Of a stretch of 64,000 nt of DNA, positions 1 to 12,180 are shown in pieces. Within the stretch, counting starts at the first letter, position 1. Each line of letters starts with the position of its first letter. The stretch is from the NCBI GenBank assembly GCA_019914945.1, contig CM034100.1, forward strand, positions 10,675,096 through 10,739,095. The letters run 5' to 3'. The notes under the pieces are model-generated. The model saw nothing but the letters and a program-made list of their open reading frames with translations. It searched no databases and was not told the DNA's origin. Position numbers and translations under genes: made by a program. Source of the stretch: Typha latifolia (Eukaryota > Streptophyta > Magnoliopsida > Poales > Typhaceae).

Positions 1-89
1 GGTCATATATACGTAATCTCTCGTAATAATTTTTCAAAACTTAATGAAATTTTTTTTATTGCTTTTAGATTCCTTATTATATTCTAGTA

Positions 90-640
90 GTTCTTGTGAG
101 CTGTCAAATGCAATTGAAGAAAATCTAAATGATTTAGATGATGACGAATAGATGAATATTTATACTGTCTATGATAATTATTAAAAAAATCTTATAAAAT
201 AAAAACGGCTAATGTGAAGCTTCCGGAAAACTCAAAGCGGTGGTAGATAAAAAGACCAAAATGAAGAAGTAACATAAAGACATAATAAAGGACTTGAAGG
301 AGTAGAAAGACAATCTTCAAGAAAAATCTAAATAATTCAATTTCTAGCTCTCAAAATTTAACTTTTGATAATTTTTTGTCATTAGATAAAAATAAAATTT
401 TAGAAGTTAATGAAATTTTTTTTGAGAGAGTTTAGTTGAGAAAGTTAACTATCTTGATTCTGAATTGACAAAAGCTTTAAGAGGGCACTTGATAAATTAA
501 ATGTAGGTTTCTCTTCTAATGCAATAACTATTTCTGTTACTATAGTGATCGAGGACTTGAAATCAAGTATCATTCAAATGAACCTAGATGAGCGCGTCAT
601 GACAAGTCAAAAAAATTAATTTTATACATTATGTTCAGAA
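90..640 (+). pseudogene. Copia-type gag relic, coiled-coil part
   Basis: In the plus frames, with many stops, a charged Lys/Glu-rich stretch can be followed (for example KTKMKK, HKDIIKDLKE, DKNKILEVNEIFFE). This resembles the coiled-coil tail of gag in plant Ty1/copia elements, downstream of the zinc knuckle. No open frame remains. A similar piece lies in the opposite direction at 775-1392. Assignment rests on composition and short motifs only. Confidence 0.4.
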
Positions 641-774
641 GGAACAGGTGCATGGATTAGAAAAAAAAAATCTTTTGTCACCCAGTTGGAGTGGTACTAT
701 TAAGTAATACCTAAGTTAGATATTTTAGTTAGGGGAGCTTTATGATTAATTTTGTTTTTACTAGTTGTATGCTT

Positions 775-1392
775 CTATGTAATTGTCCGGACTAAATGTC
801 CATGCTCTTCCTTATATTTGCCTTCAAGATTTATTTTTTTTTCAGATTCAACTCCTTTCAACTTGGTCAAGAGTTTTGCATTTATCATTTTCAACTTATA
901 TGACTTTTGATACAACTCATAGTATGCTTGTTGTAATCCTGAATCATCTTCAGAATCTATCATATCTGAATCATGTTCATCTGTACTCAAAGAATTATTA
1001 CAAAATTCATTAGATAATAAAATAGTGAAAGCAATATAATTTTTTTTTAAATTCAGCATTGTCATCATCAGTATTATTCCAAGTGGGAAGCAAAGTCTTA
1101 CCCTTCTTCTTAAGGCGATTAGTGCATTTATGAGTAATATGCCCATAACCTTGGCACTCATAACATTGAATTACTCTCCTTTAATAATTGCTTCTAGGTC
1201 TTCTCCTTTCACATTTAAAATTTTTAAAAAAATCCTTAATTATTTTCATAAAAAGCCTATCAATTCAACGTCAATATTTTTATCCTCATTGGACTTTAGA
1301 AAAGTATACATCCTATTTTTCCAATATGAATTTGTAGATCTATCTAACAAAGGAGTTTTATCAACACCTTCTTTCAAAAAATCCATCTCCTA
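775..1392 (-). pseudogene. Copia-type gag relic with zinc knuckle
   Basis: The minus strand starts near 1392 with MDFLKEG and the motif SYWKNRMYTFLKS, as in the N terminus of copia gag. After a deletion there is a CCHC zinc knuckle CYECQGYGHITHKC (about 1120-1165), then an acidic, coiled-coil-like tail (LQQAYYELYQKSYKLK). Frames shift and stops interrupt it. Length is far below a full gag, so this is an internally deleted relic. Confidence 0.55.
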
Positions 1393-1419
1393 AAGGATCT
1401 CTATCTAAGCTAAAAGTGT

Positions 1420-1434
1420 TTGCTCTGATACTAC
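1420..1434 (-). other. Probable primer-binding site of the copia relic
   Basis: The minus strand reads GTATCAGAGCA just upstream of the gag relic, complementary to the 3' end of initiator-Met tRNA. It places the missing or short LTR at about 1437-1761. Confidence 0.5.
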
Positions 1435-1761
1435 TTGAAAAAACTAAAACTTACGTGAATACTTAGTTATGCTCTTATACCAATTGAAAAACGTAAGAAA
1501 CGCCCTAGGAGATGAGATATATTACATACTATTGGTAATAAAATGTGAAAAATAAAGCGTGAATATAAAAGTTTTTACATGAAAAATTTAAAAATCGGGT
1601 GAAAAATCAGGGATTCAAACTCGGATCAAAACCAATCACTAAGACCTATAGTAGTTAACAAGAAGCTTACAGATCACTCGCTGATTCCTACGACTCAATC
1701 TATATTAACCTTACTCGCTAGACCCTCTGACATGCTGCTTTTGGTGATAGGTTTTCAAACC
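1435..1761 (-). repeat. Probable LTR remnant of the copia relic
   Basis: About 330 bp without coding potential between the primer site and the target duplication of the large gypsy element. Position suggests the 5' LTR of the minus-strand copia relic; no second copy was found in the window. Confidence 0.35.
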
Positions 1762-1766
1762 TTAAT
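1762..1766. other. Target-site duplication TTAAT, left
   Basis: Five bases immediately before the 5' LTR, identical to 15256-15260. Confidence 0.9.
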
Positions 1767-2502
1767 TGTAATAACCCAAGTAGGGTAAAAAAATAATTGT
1801 TGGGCACGATGCGACCGGCCACGCTGTGGCCAGTCTCGTGCCCAGCATGCACATCATGCTGTGGCAGCGGTGGGGGTGGCACGCACCTCCACCGAGCCAT
1901 GCTACTACACGCCGCGGTGACGCGTGGAGGTGGGACCCAACCCACCGGCCACTCCGCCGCCGCCGCATGACCATCTCTCTCTCTCTCTAATATTCTTTTT
2001 GTCTCTCTCTTCCTCACATTCTCCCGACCTCTTTCTCTCTCTAGCTCTCTCTCTCTCTCTCTCCATCTAGCGCACCAGTAGGCATCGACTGCCGAAAAAA
2101 GCCATCGTTGGCCCTTTTGTCTACCGGTGAGCCTCTCTCTCTCTCTTTATCTCTCTCTCTCTCTCTCTTACTCTTTCTCTTTGTCAGTTTCCTCTCGGGA
2201 TGCCGGAGGTTTGAGCCGCCGGCGAGAGGCCGGCCGCTGAGTGGCCACCAGCGGCCGTATCCCTCCCCTGCGGCCCAACCCCCTTTCCTTTCCTTCTCCT
2301 TCCTTTTCTTTTTCTTCTTCTTTCTTCTTCTTCTTCTTCTTCTCCTCCTCCTCCTCCTCCTCCTCCTCCTCCTCCTCCTCCTTTCCTTCTTTCCTCCTCT
2401 CGAATTGCACTCTACAAGAGGTGTTGGGCTTGTAGCGCAAGGTGCTGAGCTCGGCCTAACACCTGCTATGTCAAGGTGCTAGGCTAAGGCCAGCACTGCG
2501 TA

Positions 2503-2537
<35 letters not shown>

Positions 2538-4733
2538 TATGCATATTATTGATTACTAATTATATTTGTTTATGTTATTAATTATTCAATTAGTTTAGTT
2601 AATTTAATGTATTTAATTTATGTGAATTAAATATAATTATATCATAGTTAGTAAATAAATCTAATTATCCTAGGTAGGTAATAATAATTATTAGGGTTAT
2701 GTATGTATATTCTTGCGTAATTTTTGCAGTAACTTAATTCTTATTTTCTTAATTATTAAAGAGAATAATAGAGAGATAATTATGTTTTAAATACACTATT
2801 CAATAATATAATTATGGTTAATAAATAACAAAACAAATATAGAAATGAAGAGTATATGATTACAACAAAAAATTATCTTTTAGCCAAGTTAATTTTAAGG
2901 AATAAAAAGACTAACATTATTTATTATAAATAATTTCAGATCCCGACCCCCTTGTTCAAAACCCTGTGGACTTAGCTATCGAAGCTTGATCGTTGTCGTA
3001 GCAACGTAAATGAGTGGTTGTTTGGTATTTGTAGTGAAGGTGAGTAGTCTTATCCCCTAGACGCCTTTCTCAAATTAGATTATATTATATATTATGTATA
3101 TACATGTTTTGGCCACTAGCATAATTATATGACTTTATCTAGAGATGATTACAGTCGAACATATTTTTATCATGCATATAATTAGGCTGATCTTGGATAT
3201 GAGTATGATGACGATAAATAGAGATGATGAGAGATGATTATACTGTTGTAAGGTTATGTCCAGTTGATCTATAGCATGAGTATGCATGTAATTGGTTAGC
3301 ATGAGTATGCATGTGTGGACTACATAGTTGGAGACTATATTGTATCATTTTTCTCTTGATTTCTATTACACCTAAATTCTTATTATGCAGTGACTTATTA
3401 TCGTACTGGATATATGCATATGATCTGTCATTTAAAAGAAAAGCATAAAATGTGATTGATAGGATAGTTGATAGAAAGTGTGAGGATACTCGAGTGGGCG
3501 CGAGGGTTAGGGCGTGCTTGGAGATGATTGATCGCTTGACATAGTTGATCATGTTGGCCTTATGTCCGAGGTTGTTAGTCTATGTGCGCAGCAGACATTC
3601 AGACACATGTCATTCGCTAGGGCATATGTGGTGAGCTATCCTTATGAGGTTTCTATCAAGCTAGGAAGGGTGCTCGGTCTGGATAGATGTTGATACCCTA
3701 GCGGGTGGCAGAATATGGTTATATCTGAGATACTCTTGTGGGTGGTGGAATATGCTCTCAGCCTTTGGACATGATGATATTATACCGAGATGTCAGTGAT
3801 GATTGTGATGTTGAGACCGGGTACCGAGTGTTGACTATGAACAGTGGTCTAATATGATGATATTATACCGAGATGTCGGTGATGATTATGATGTTGAGAA
3901 ATGTATATGATTTTTATTATCATTTGATTATGATTACTTGATTATCGGGTAGTCAATATATATTATATATGGTTGCATTTGATATCATAGCATCATCATA
4001 GTCGACATGCATCATGTATCATATTTGAGAGAGAGTTATGATGATACTATGGCATTGAGATTTGTTTACTTATTGTTGATGATTATATACTTTTATTAGT
4101 TATGACATGTTATTTACAATTCAATTATATATTATTGAGATTACATTTATACTCTCATTCATAACATGATGCCCTTTCTGATTCATATTATCCAGCACAT
4201 GATTTACTCTTTGTTTGGCTTCACTAATTCGGGGTAAGGTCTATTCACTGAGCTTTTAGCTCATGACTTTTTTTGTTTTCTCCTTTCCAAAAATCGAGGT
4301 GAACGAGTGGAGCAGGATACACTCCTAGAGATCTTGATAGTGGGTGAAGAGTTGTGTGTGGTTAGTGTTATGCGCTAGATGAGTTATCTTATTTGATGTA
4401 TTAGTGGACATCCTCCAAAGTGTGTCTTTATCCTTGTCTAATATTCTAGTAGGTGATTTTGTACTTGTATAATTATGTATATACCACCGTTGTGTATATA
4501 TGGTGGTAAAAAGCTCTTGATGATGTGTTGTGGCCTGTGTGGGGCCAAATTGAGATATCCGTGTACTGTTGTTGACAGTTAGACTTATGTTATTCTTAGT
4601 TTAGATGTTGTGGATAAACTTATGATGTTGATACAGGTTTATTTAATTGTTAGTAGCTAATCAAATAGTTAGGTGCCACGCACGTGTCATGTGGGCTCGT
4701 GCCATGCACGTGTTTAGGGTTGTGGATGTTACA
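1767..4733 (+). repeat. 5' LTR of the large gypsy element
   Basis: 2967 bp, TGTAAT to TTACA. Carries (CT)n and (CTT/CCT)n tracts near 1975-2395, a TATA-like run near 2500-2540, AT-rich DNA to 2900, then the moderately conserved 3' half. It aligns along its length with 12426-15255. Confidence 0.93.
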
Positions 4734-4741
4734 TTTTAGAG

Positions 4742-4753
4742 TGGTATCAAAGC
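4742..4753 (+). other. Primer-binding site of the large gypsy element
   Basis: TGGTATCAAAGC lies 8 bases after the 5' LTR. It differs by one base from the usual initiator-Met tRNA match TGGTATCAGAGC. Confidence 0.85.
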
Positions 4754-4882
4754 CTAGGTTTGTTAAGTATCCGACATATCATCAAGAGCTTTTGTACATT
4801 ATCACCTTGAGTCTAGGGAAATATTACGATCTTAGGGTTATGCAAGTAATCAGTTGATGAATTTGACTATTTTCACAGAAAA

Positions 4883-6193
4883 ATGCCATCTCGTCGTAGA
4901 GGTTCATAGTCTAGGGTGACCTCCACACCTGAAGCCCCTACTGAGATCTTAGAAGTTCCTCCATCTGTAGAGGAGCGTGATCCTATCTTGTGCCTCCTGG
5001 ACAGCCAAGAAAGACTTATTGAGGAGATCCTACGAAGCAGAGGAGTTGGCATATCAGTAGAGAATTTTGATCCACCTCCTATAGCGAGCATCACCTTAAA
5101 TAAGTTTATGTAGTTGAACCCCGATTTTTACAGTGGAGGTGTTGATCCATTGGAGGCCAGTGGATGGTTATCGGACATAGTTGGATACTCTATGATGTAA
5201 TAATCAGCAGAAGATAGCCTTTGCTGCCTTTATGCTCAGAGGTGAGGCAGAACAATGGTGGAAAGCCACACAAAGATTGATAAAATCAAGGATAGGGGAC
5301 GCAGTCATCACTTGGGAGTTATTTCTTGATGCCTTTGATCAAAAACATTTTCTAGCCTAGAGGAAAGAAAAGATGGAAGAAGAATTTCTGCATTTACGTC
5401 AGGGTCCTATGACGGTGGCAAAATACGAGGTCAAATTCAATGCTTTAACCTGTTTTGTACCTCATCAAGTTCCAAATGAAGCAGCCAGAACTTGACGCTT
5501 CAAGCATGGACTGAATTATCCTATACGTCAGAGTTTGGAGACAGCAGGCCTCATCCCTTATGCTGATACAATTGAGAGGGCTATGGCACTTGAGGGAGTG
5601 ATTTAGGAGAAGAGAGCTATGGAAGCTTGGCAATCTGGGACATAGTCTGGGCAAGGCAAAAGTTCTAGGGTTCCTTCTGCAAGCCAAAGCTTACCGCATT
5701 CGCAGTTACAGCGTCGCCTTCCCTACCATCTTTATCGGGGAAGTTCTAGTGCTAGTTCATCTACTAACCGATCTGATTCATGGGGATCTAGAGGACTTAG
5801 CAAAGCAGTGTCTCAGGTTAGTGTGACTAGACTGCCTTCCATTGGTAGAGGGGGTGGGTCTATTGGAGGTCAGACTACTTGGAGAAGTCACTACTTTGGG
5901 TGTGGGAAGTTTGGTCATCATCTTCGAGATTGCCCTAACCCACGTTTGTGCTTTGAGTGTGGATGGCCTGTCATATCCGTCGTGACTGTCCGCAAACCGC
6001 CACCGCCCTGATTTTTGCTGCTGCAGCATCTTCTAGAATTGCACCTCTTGGGGCTTCTGCTATGGCTGGCCGAGGCAGAGGAGTTGTTGGAGCAGGTTCC
6101 TCTCAACTTGGGCGAAAGTCTAGAGGTGGCCGGATCTTCGCGATGACGGAGCAAACGCTTTGGCATCCAATGATGTGGCCACAGGTACTCTGA
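4883..6193 (+). pseudogene. Gypsy gag with degenerate zinc knuckles
   Basis: Starts at MPSRRRG; gag family landmarks follow: LNPDFYSGG, the EQWWKAT segment and EKMEEEFLHLRQG. Stops occur where glutamine (CAG to TAG) or arginine (CGA to TGA) would be expected, and at least one frameshift falls near 5200. Two CCHC knuckles lie near 5900-5995. The first has Tyr in place of its first Cys (YFGCGKFGHHLRDC); the second is cut by a frameshift after CFECGW. Not translatable. Confidence 0.85.
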
Positions 6194-6324
6194 ATTTATT
6201 CTCATATAGCAAGAGTTTTATTTGATCCGGGCGCCACACATTCCTTTATTTCAAGTTCTTTTGCTTGCCACGCCGATATACTAATGGAACCTTTAGAGGA
6301 TATTCTGTTGATTGCCACACTAGT
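6194..6324 (+). pseudogene. Gypsy protease, first half
   Basis: Encodes LFDPGATHSFISS, the retropepsin active-site region. The usual Asp-Ser/Thr-Gly triad reads Asp-Pro-Gly, which should abolish activity. The frame breaks at 6320-6325, where a solo LTR is inserted; the domain resumes at 9147. Confidence 0.8.
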
Positions 6325-7318
6325 TGTAACACCCCCGCCCGGCATGGGCACGTGCACGCCCACACGGCACGCGTGACGCACACGACAAGGCGGGTGGGGC
6401 CCATCACGCACAAATACTCTCGTGTGCACATATAATCATGACATCATCAAATAAAACTTGCTAACCTATCCATGATCACATAATCCATCACTAAATAAAT
6501 CATACTATTAATCAAATAAACCTGTTATCATATGAATATCCAAGTCTATAATAATATACATTAGACCACTACATAATCTAGCAGAACCCACACAGGTCAT
6601 AACAAACCATCAAGATACAACTAAAACAACTAATATAAGGGTACGCCATGATTCGACATGTATTATACAAATCATCGTCTAATACAAAAGAGTACAAATA
6701 TCAAATACTAGTACAACTCAATTTCTATATAAACTATCATCTATACTGTCTCGCATCTATATCTCACCTCATCTTTGCTCTAAAATATCTCATCAGGATA
6801 TCTCAAGTCGGTATCACGTACCATAATATCTATGGGGGTAAAAAAAATAAATATAGAGAGTCATGAGCAAAAGGCTCAATGAATAGACCTTACCCCGAAT
6901 TAGTGATGCCAAATAGAGTAAATCATGTACTGGATAATATGAATCAGAAAGTAGCATGATGCCATGTATGAGCATGTATATATGTATCCTCAATGACATA
7001 TATATGAATGAAATCAATTCTCATGAATGAGTATATTATATCCTCAACCAAAAAATATATCACATGATGAAATTACCATATAACATCACCAAATATAACA
7101 ACATATCATGTATAACAATTATGATCCAATAATACTAGTCATATCAATGATGATGCATGATGCATGCCAACTACTAGATAATCGTATATGTCAGAGCCAG
7201 ATATAATCTACATATCTCTCACTATCACAACCATCCGTCTTAACTCTGAATATCATCCACCATGCTGGACTACGGTACGCGGCCCTAAACTCGATACACA
7301 TTATGTCACAAGCTCAGA

Positions 7319-7550
7319 GCATACCCTGTCATACGCTAAGAGTATCTCTGTAGATAAATCATACCCTGCCATACGCTAATAATATCTCTGTAGATAAATC
7401 ATACCCTATCGTACGCTAAGGGTATCTTAGAAGAAAGTAATCATATCCTGCCATACGCTAAGGGTATATCAATGATAGTTGTACCCTATCATACGCTAAG
7501 AATACAACCATCAGCCATCACCATACTCTGCCATATGCTAAGAGTATGTC
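7319..7550. repeat. Tandem imperfect hairpin repeats inside the solo LTR
   Basis: About six copies of a 25-base imperfect palindrome (ATACCCTGCC, ATACGCTAAGGGTAT) at 32-50 base spacing, near 7320, 7370, 7402, 7443, 7481 and 7522. The related LTR at 1767 has only two or three weak counterparts (3690-3760), so the array expanded here. Confidence 0.75.
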
Positions 7551-8724
7551 CAGTACCAGTCCGGACCAGATACCGTTCCAGCCATCACATCATACCACAT
7601 CATATACACATGTATTTTTATGATTTCCTATACATGATAAATCATATGCATATATCCAGTACTATAACAGATCATGCAACTCAGGAATTTAGGTGGTAAA
7701 GAAGCCAAGAGAAAAATGATGCAATGCTGACTCTAACCATGTATCTAACATATGTATACTTTTGTTAGTCTATCACATGCATACTCATGATAGACATCAT
7801 CCCGACATAAAACCATAACAGTATAATCATCTCTATATATCACTAATGGACTCATATCTCATATCAGCCTAATCAAATGTATGATAAAAATATGTTTGAC
7901 TGAAATTATCTCTATATAAAGCCATATAATCATGCTGGAGGCCAAAATATGCGTGTACATAAGATATAATATATCATATTTTGAGAAAGGCGTCTAGGGG
8001 ATAAGACTAATCACAGTCTCATCAGAAGACACAAACTATGTATCTCTCATGTCCGTCAGTCAAACATCAACTCACCGTTAGAGTCCACAAGGTCTCACAT
8101 AAGGGGTTCGGGGTCTAAAAATATTTAAGTAGCATGAAGTTAGCCGTTCATCTAATTAAAATCCGTTCATGTAATATATGATGATTTAGAAGGTTTTAGA
8201 ATTTTTACTTATCTTTATAACTAGCTAGATTTTTAATTATAGATGAAAACCTAACTATAATTATATCTTGATTAATTAGAGATTACTTTATAAAATAAAA
8301 AATAAATACATAAGCCTAGTGTTTTATTTGTTACAAAAATAACAATATATAATAAATTAATATAATTAATTAAAATATATCTCATAAGAATATTAGAATA
8401 TAAATCTAATAATTATAATTTACAAATCTATCTATTAATTTAATAGACATATAAATAAATAACTAAATATAAGTATTACCTATATTTATACCTAATTAAT
8501 TATTAATTATAAAAATTATCATTAATAAAATTATATTAAAGAATATATTAATATTATTAAAATAGTTTATGTCTAAATAATCTATTTGCATTAATTAAGA
8601 AGAAAAATACCTAAATAAATTATATAAATAAAATAATTAATTAATTAATTCGTCGGAGCCGAGCCCAGCACTGTGCAGAAAGAAGGAGAAGAAGCCGAGG
8701 AAGAAGGAGAAAAAGAAAGAAAGA

Positions 8725-8902
8725 ACGAAAGAAGAAGAAGAAGAAGAAGAAGAAGAAGAAGAAGAAGAAGAAGAAGAAGAGGAAGAGAAGAGAAGAAAGA
8801 GAGGAGGGGAGGGAAGTGCGGACCTGGGTCGGCAGCTGCTGGCCAGCCAGCAGCTAGCCTCTCACCAGTGGCTCGGCTCCGACGAGCCCGAGCTCGGGTG
8901 TG

Positions 8903-8950
<48 letters not shown>
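8725..8950. repeat. LTR microsatellites (GAA)n and (GA)n
   Basis: Uninterrupted GAA repeats at about 8731-8780 and GA repeats at about 8904-8950. The same pair occurs as CT and CTT tracts in the sister LTRs in the opposite orientation. Confidence 0.9.
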
Positions 8951-8955
<5 letters not shown>

Positions 8956-9146
8956 GGCCTACCGTCGCTTGCGGAGGTGGCGTCGGTAGTTTCCAAGGAC
9001 GGCGGCGGTGACGATAACAGTGGGAGAGAGAGAGACGGTGGGGATGTTGGCACTGCGACGCCGGCGGCTGGGAGTGCGTGGCACCCCTAGCCCGCGCACA
9101 TCGTGCCATGCAAAATTCTTTTTTATTTTAGGATTGGGTTATTTCA

Positions 9147-9560
9147 CCGGTAGGAGAGACAATTGTTATTTGATTCTGTTTATAAATCTTGCATAGTTAG
9201 TTTTGGGGAAAGGGAGTTCAAAGTAGATCTTTTGCCACTAGAGTTGATAGATTTTGATGTTATCTTGGGGATGGATTGGTTAGCTAGATATCATGTCAAT
9301 ATAGATTGCTATAGAAAGGAAATTGTGATGAATTTAACTGATAGGGCAGAATATAGAATTAAGGGGAATAAATCCAATAACCCTATGGAGATAATCTCTG
9401 CATTTGAAGGTTGTAGGTTATTAAAGAAATAATGTGCATGTGTCTTAGCTAACCTATCATGAAATATTGATAAACAGATCAAATTAGAAGATGTCCACGT
9501 TGTTAGAGAGTTTCTAGATATTTTCCCAAGATGATTTTCCCGGATTACCCCAGATAGGGA
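9147..9560 (+). pseudogene. Gypsy protease second half and linker to RT
   Basis: Encodes SCIVSFGEREFKVDLLPLE and VILGMDWLARYHVNIDC, the C-terminal half of retropepsin, then a linker to RT. One frameshift near 9170 and stops near 9432 and 9440. Confidence 0.8.
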
Positions 9561-10107
9561 AGTAAACTTTTTAATTGATTTAGCACCTGATACTTCACCT
9601 ATTTCTAAAGCTCCCTACAGAATGACACCAATAGAATTAAAAGAACTTAAGGTACAGTTGGAAGAACTACTACAGAAAGGGTTTATAAGACCTAGTGTCT
9701 CTCCTTGGGGAGCGCTTGTTCTTTTTGTTAAAAAGAAGGATGGGATACTCAAGCTGTGTATAGACTATAGACAACTGAACCAAGTGACAATAAAAAATAA
9801 ATATCCTCTACCTTGCATTGATGATTTGTTTGACCAATTAAGGAGAGCTAGAGTATTTTCAAAAATAGACTTGAGGATTGGTTACCATCAGTTAAAAGTC
9901 CGCGAGGATGATATTTCTAAAACTGCTTTTCGTACTAGATATGGACATTATGAGTTTTTGGTTATGCCATTTGGATTGACCAATGCTCCAGCTGTTTTTA
10001 TGGATTTGATGAATAGAGTTTTCCACCCTTATTTGGATCAATTTGTAATAGTTTTCATTGATAATATACTAATATATTCAGCTAGTGAGGAAGAACATAT
10101 CACTTGA
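9561..10107 (+). pseudogene. Gypsy reverse transcriptase, catalytic Asp lost
   Basis: Open from 9622 to 10107. Recognisable RT blocks: [47 protein letters not shown] and the catalytic strand [10 protein letters not shown]. The second aspartate of the YxDD-type box is Asn (GAT AAT), so the enzyme should be dead even though this segment has an open frame. A stop follows at about 10107. Confidence 0.9.
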
Positions 10108-10870
10108 GGTTAATTCTCTAGATCATGAGAGAGAAGAAGTTATTTGCCAAATTTTCAAAATGTGAGTTCTGGCTAGAGCAGGTGGTCTTTCTTGGACATG
10201 TAGTATCACAAGAAGGGATCAGTGTGGATCAGTCCAAAATAGATGCTGTATTAAAATGGAGTCAACCAACTAATGTCACGGAAGTGCGTAGTTTTCTTGG
10301 TCTAGCTGGGTATTATAGGAGGTTTGTAGAAGGATATGCAAAGATGGCTATGCCTCTTACCAGGTTGACTCGGAAGAATCAAATGTTTGAGTGGAATGAA
10401 GAGTGTGAAAATAGTTTTTAAGAATTAAAGAAAAGATTGACTTGTGCACCAATTCTGATTATTCCTTGCAGTGGAATAGGATTTCAAGTGTATTGCGATG
10501 CCTCACGCAAATGATTACGTTGTGTTTTAATGCAAAATGGTAATGTAGTGGCATATGCATCTAGGCAGTTAAAAGATTATGATCTAAATTATCCTAGTCA
10601 TGATTTGGAATTGGCTGCTGTAGTGTTTGCTCTAAAAATTTGGCGACACTATCTATATTGGGAAAAATGTGAAATTTTTACGGATAATAAAAGTCTTAAA
10701 TATTTATTTACTTAGAAAGAACCTAATTTGCGCAAAAGGAGATGGTTGGAATTAGTGAAGGATTATGATTCTACCATAAATTATCATCCAAGTAAAGTAA
10801 ATGTTGTTGTAGATGCCTTTAGTAGAAAGTCAGCTGAGAGTCTAGCATTTTTAATTACCCAACAAACTAT
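10108..10870 (+). pseudogene. Gypsy RT thumb and RNase H
   Basis: Encodes [14 protein letters not shown] and the [17 protein letters not shown] block, then RNase H signatures [36 protein letters not shown] and [10 protein letters not shown]. Three stops (about 10421, 10513 and 10715) break it. Confidence 0.88.
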
Positions 10871-10989
10871 GAAACTTAAGGATTTGCAAAGTCTAGAAGT
10901 TCCAATTGTGACCAAGGGTAGTGGAGTTGGCTTACTAGCACAATTTACTATCAAACCTACATTGATAGATAGAATTAGCGCATCTCAAA

Positions 10990-12180
10990 AGACTGATATA
11001 TGCAAATTGTGAAACAAGTACATAATTTCAGTAAACCAGATTTCTCTATAGACTCTTCTAGGATACTGTGTTTTATAATCAAATTGTATGTTCCTAACTG
11101 TGAAGAACTTAGAAATGAAATTTTAAATGAAGTTCATACATCTGCTTATGCTATGCACCCCGGGGGAACAAAAATGTATCATGAGTTGAAGAAGAAATTC
11201 TAGTGGGAAAGATTGAAAAGAAATATTGGGGAATTTGTGGCTAATTGTTTGACTTGTCAGCAAGTCAAGATTGAGCACCAAAGGCCTGCAGGCGCATTAC
11301 AACCTTTGCAGATTCCTGAATGGAAATGAGAATATATTAATATGGATTTTGTGATAGGATTACCAAAGACACAAAGAGGAAAGAATGCAATTTGGGTGAT
11401 TATTGATAGACTAACCAAATCAGCACACCTTTTACCAATTAGTACTACTGATTCAATGGAAAAGTTAGCTATCTTGTTTAGAGATAAAATTTTTGCTCAC
11501 CATGGAATTCCTATTAGTATCACTTCAGATAGAGATCCTTGTTTTGTGTCTAGATTTTGGAAGCAGTTTCATCAGTCTTTTAGAACAAAATTGCAGTTTA
11601 GTACAACTTATCATCCTCAGATAGATGGTCAATCTGAGCATACTATTCAATCATTAGAGGATATGCTGCGAGCACGTGTAATTAATTTTGAATTAGGTTG
11701 GGACAAATATTTACCATTAATAGAGTTTACTTATAATAACAGCTATCATGCTAGCATTGGTATGCCTCCCTATGAAGCATTATATGGCAGAAAATGCAAA
11801 TCATCAATTGATTGGAAAGAAGTTGGAGAAAAGAAGGTTGAAAACTCAATACTAGTGCAAGCTACAGTTGAGAAGATAAAGATAATTAGAGAACATATGA
11901 AGGTGGCACAAAGTAGACAGAAAAGTTATGCTGATAATAGGAGGCATGATTTGGAGTTTCAGGTTGGGGACAAAGTATTCTTAAGAGTTTCACCGTGGAA
12001 GGGTGTGTTTCGCTTTGGAAAGAAACGGAAGTTAAGTCCTAGGTATATAGGACTTTATGAGATTCTTGGACGGGTGGGGTCTGTAGCTTATAGAGTAGCT
12101 TTACCACCTGACTTAACTCAAATTCATAATGTGTTTCATGTGTCAGTTCTAAGGAATATACATCAGATCCTTCGCATGTG
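10990..12180 (+). pseudogene. Gypsy integrase
   Basis: HHCC zinc-binding region (EVHTSAYAMHPGGTKMYHEL, CLTCQQVK) at 11120-11290, then a 279-codon open stretch (11342-12181) with the catalytic core: NMDFVIGLP, ITSDRDPCF and DGQSEHTIQ. All three acidic residues of the D,D-35-E set appear intact. The C-terminal part contains KLSPRYIG and HNVFHVSVL. In-frame stops before 11340 (two TGG-type codons turned to stops) separate zinc finger and core. Confidence 0.9.

Larger units (their letters stand above)
6325..9146 (-). mobile_element. Solo LTR of a related gypsy family, reverse orientation
   Basis: 2822 bp. Reversed, it aligns with the LTRs at 1767 and 12426 (for example the shared block around the sequence meaning 'AATTCGGGGTAAGG' on the minus strand near 6890). 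It runs TGTAAC to TTTCA. Flanks are CTAGT (6320-6324) and CCGGT (9147-9151), a 5 bp duplication altered only by CpG-to-TpA change. No internal domain accompanies it, so it arose by LTR-LTR recombination after insertion. It contains a hairpin repeat array (7319-7550), a (GAA)n tract (8725-8780) and a (GA)n tract (8903-8950). Confidence 0.88.

Noticed and set aside
1590..1680. Possible tRNA-like segment (GATTCAAACTC)
   Set aside because: No cloverleaf could be drawn and no matching acceptor stem was found; it lies in LTR-type sequence.
2108..2482. Leu/Ser-rich frames over CT tracts (also at 8645, 12485, 58385 and 62035)
   Set aside because: Translation of microsatellite DNA without stops; no codon or domain signal.
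7319..7550. Regularly spaced repeats resembling a CRISPR array
   Set aside because: Units are imperfect palindromes with short uneven spacing, within an LTR of a plant genome and with no cas genes.
9622..10107. Open RT frame as an active reverse transcriptase
   Set aside because: The catalytic box has Asn for Asp and the flanking pol frames carry stops.
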